Shown: in pieces, positions 6,370 through 7,534 of the stretch
How positions within the stretch are numbered: position 1 is the first letter of the stretch
Layout of the letters: the number at the start of each line of letters is the position of its first letter
Source of the DNA: Planctomycetaceae bacterium
Lineage (GTDB): Bacteria; Planctomycetota; Planctomycetia; Pirellulales; Thermoguttaceae
DNA: 7,534 nucleotides
Direction of reading: 5' to 3'
Assembly (NCBI GenBank): GCA_031282385.1
Contig: JAITDV010000205.1
Coordinates: 1 to 7,534, forward strand
Translations under genes and position numbers: made by a program
The notes under the pieces: generated by a model
The model's database searches: none
What the model was told of the DNA's origin: nothing
The model's input: the letters and a program-made list of their open reading frames with translations, nothing else

Positions 6370-7534
6370 ATGAATACATTAGAAAAAGAACAATCGCCGC
6401 AATTGGAACAAATGCAAAAAACATTTTATAATAAATATAATCAAACATTTGTAACTCTGACGCCTGACAACAAATTAACGCTTTTTTGTTACGATAAATT
6501 AGGGTGGCAAACGACGATTTTTCTCGGCGCGAATGTTGAAGCAGTTAAAGGCGAATATAAATTTGAAGGATTGCCGATTGGCAAAGAGTTTAACATTTAC
6601 GTAACGAAAAAAGAAATTGCAAAAGACAACAATGACAACGCGGATAAAATTATACTTGGCGATTTAATATTCGTAAAAGAAACTTCATTCAAGTCAACTG
6701 AAACTACGTTTACTCTAAAATTAAAATCGCTCAAAGAACAAATATTAATTATACGAAAAATGCCGATGCGACATATTGAGTATGATTTTACCGGACGAAC
6801 GATTGCGAGTTATGATGCAAAAAATAATCAAATGCTTTATTTTTACGATTCGCTAGGTCGTCAAATTGCGGTCGTTCAACCGCCGGCGGGCGAAGGTAAT
6901 ACGCGGCTTGCGAGTGAAAGTTTTTATGATTTAGCGGGCAATGTTATTGCAAATATTGTAGCGCCTTTTGACGCCGTAACATTAAAACCAATCGAAGTCA
7001 AAAAACGAATTACACGGATTGAACATGACGCAATTGGACAAATAACAAAAATCATTCAACCGCATCCAACGTTAAAAAATACAGACGGCGCAATAACTCG
7101 AAACGAACACGATCTTAACGGCAATATTATTAAGACGATAGATCCGCTTGGCAATGAAACGATTAATCGTTACGATAATCTTAACAGAAAAATTTCCGAA
7201 ACAAACGCCGAAGGCGGCGAAACGAAATATACATACGATTCTGCTTGTCGAATGAAATCTTTAACTGATCCGGTTGGTAATATAACGAGTTGGTCGTATA
7301 ACTTTCTTGGTCGTGTTTCAAGAGAGGAGATTGTAATAAACGGCATTCGGCAAAATCGTTATTTTTATTATGACGGCGCCGGAAATCTTATCTGTAAAAT
7401 TGACCGCAACAGTCACGTTATCGAATGGACTTATGACGGACTCAACCGCCAAAAATCCGAAATCTGGTACGATACAATTAATTTGTGGATCAAAAAAACG
7501 CCATCCAAAAAATTCACGACAATTTACAATGATC
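6370..7534 (+). CDS. second RHS/YD-repeat protein, N-terminal part (runs off the window)
   Basis: Frame 1 is open from ATG 6370 to the window end: 388 complete codons and no stop. Residues 1-135 or so form an N-terminal domain without YD repeats (LTLFCYDKLGWQTTIFL, EGLPIGKEFNIYVTKKE), perhaps a beta-sandwich. From about residue 140 YD repeats appear: YDFTGRTIASYD, YDSLGRQIAV (about 159), RYDNLNRK (268), TYDSACR (289), YYDGAGNLICKID (334) and TYDGLNRQ (355). This is the front of a large RHS shell protein. No stop interrupts it, unlike the other two RHS pieces. The start is unclear: no ribosome site stands before 6370, and the frame is open back to 6277 with FLCCAQDN, which looks like the end of a signal peptide. 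The true start may lie further upstream, broken by a mutation. The identity is firm; the N terminus is not. Confidence 0.88.
   Translation, partial: MNTLEKEQSPQLEQMQKTFYNKYNQTFVTLTPDNKLTLFCYDKLGWQTTIFLGANVEAVKGEYKFEGLPIGKEFNIYVTKKEIAKDNNDNADKIILGDLIFVKETSFKSTETTFTLKLKSLKEQILIIRKMPMRHIEYDFTGRTIASYDAKNNQMLYFYDSLGRQIAVVQPPAGEGNTRLASESFYDLAGNVIANIVAPFDAVTLKPIEVKKRITRIEHDAIGQITKIIQPHPTLKNTDGAITRNEHDLNGNIIKTIDPLGNETINRYDNLNRKISETNAEGGETKYTYDSACRMKSLTDPVGNITSWSYNFLGRVSREEIVINGIRQNRYFYYDGAGNLICKIDRNSHVIEWTYDGLNRQKSEIWYDTINLWIKKTPSKKFTTIYND

Noticed and set aside
1..7534. CRISPR array, tRNA or rRNA genes, or integrase-type att sites
   Set aside because: I saw no regularly spaced direct repeats, no cloverleaf-like sequence and no integrase gene on reading through both strands.

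Overview
The window is an AT-rich (roughly two thirds A+T by eye) bacterial accessory region. It is built from YD-repeat (RHS) genes, a displaced RHS C-terminal cassette and one insertion sequence. No housekeeping gene, rRNA, tRNA or CRISPR array is visible. The RHS cores, the ISAzo13-type ('Rhodopirellula transposase') element and a secreted leucine-rich-repeat protein would fit a planctomycete or another Gram-negative bacterium with many secreted proteins. That assignment is inference and weak.

Layout, left to right. (1) 1-1242, +: 3' part of an RHS gene entering from outside the window. It has one in-frame TGA at 754-756 and a short 45-residue variable tip. (2) 1242-2550: a complete ISAzo13-type IS with 26-bp terminal inverted repeats and a TTA target duplication, inserted exactly in the RHS stop codon. 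Its transposase, on the minus strand, is split by one frameshift. (3) 2694-3236, +: a 180-residue helical, TPR-like protein with its own plausible promoter. (4) 3335-4930, +: an 'orphan' RHS C-terminal cassette. It repeats the last 888 bp of the first gene's core without indels, then has a completely different, beta-rich tip. It has no convincing start and carries in-frame TAG and TGA codons. (5) 4955-6106, +: an exported or lipoprotein LRR-like protein, also split by an in-frame TGA. (6) 6107-6369: a short, apparently degraded leader region. (7) 6370-7534, +: 5' part of a second large RHS gene that runs off the window.

The arrangement (RHS core + tip, small gene, partial core + other tip, small gene, next RHS gene) matches the known organisation of polymorphic RHS toxin loci. 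In those loci, displaced C-terminal cassettes with their immunity genes serve as a recombination reservoir. By position, 2694-3236 and 4955-6106 are the candidate immunity or partner genes of the two tips. No tip resembles a toxin family I can name.

The second theme is decay. Three TGA codons, one TAG and one frameshift interrupt otherwise continuous frames. Every frame that ends naturally uses TAA, or did so before the IS inserted. Comparison of the two core copies shows that one TGA replaces a GGA and the TAG replaces a TGG. This favours recent nonsense mutation over a changed genetic code, but the recoding question can be tested.
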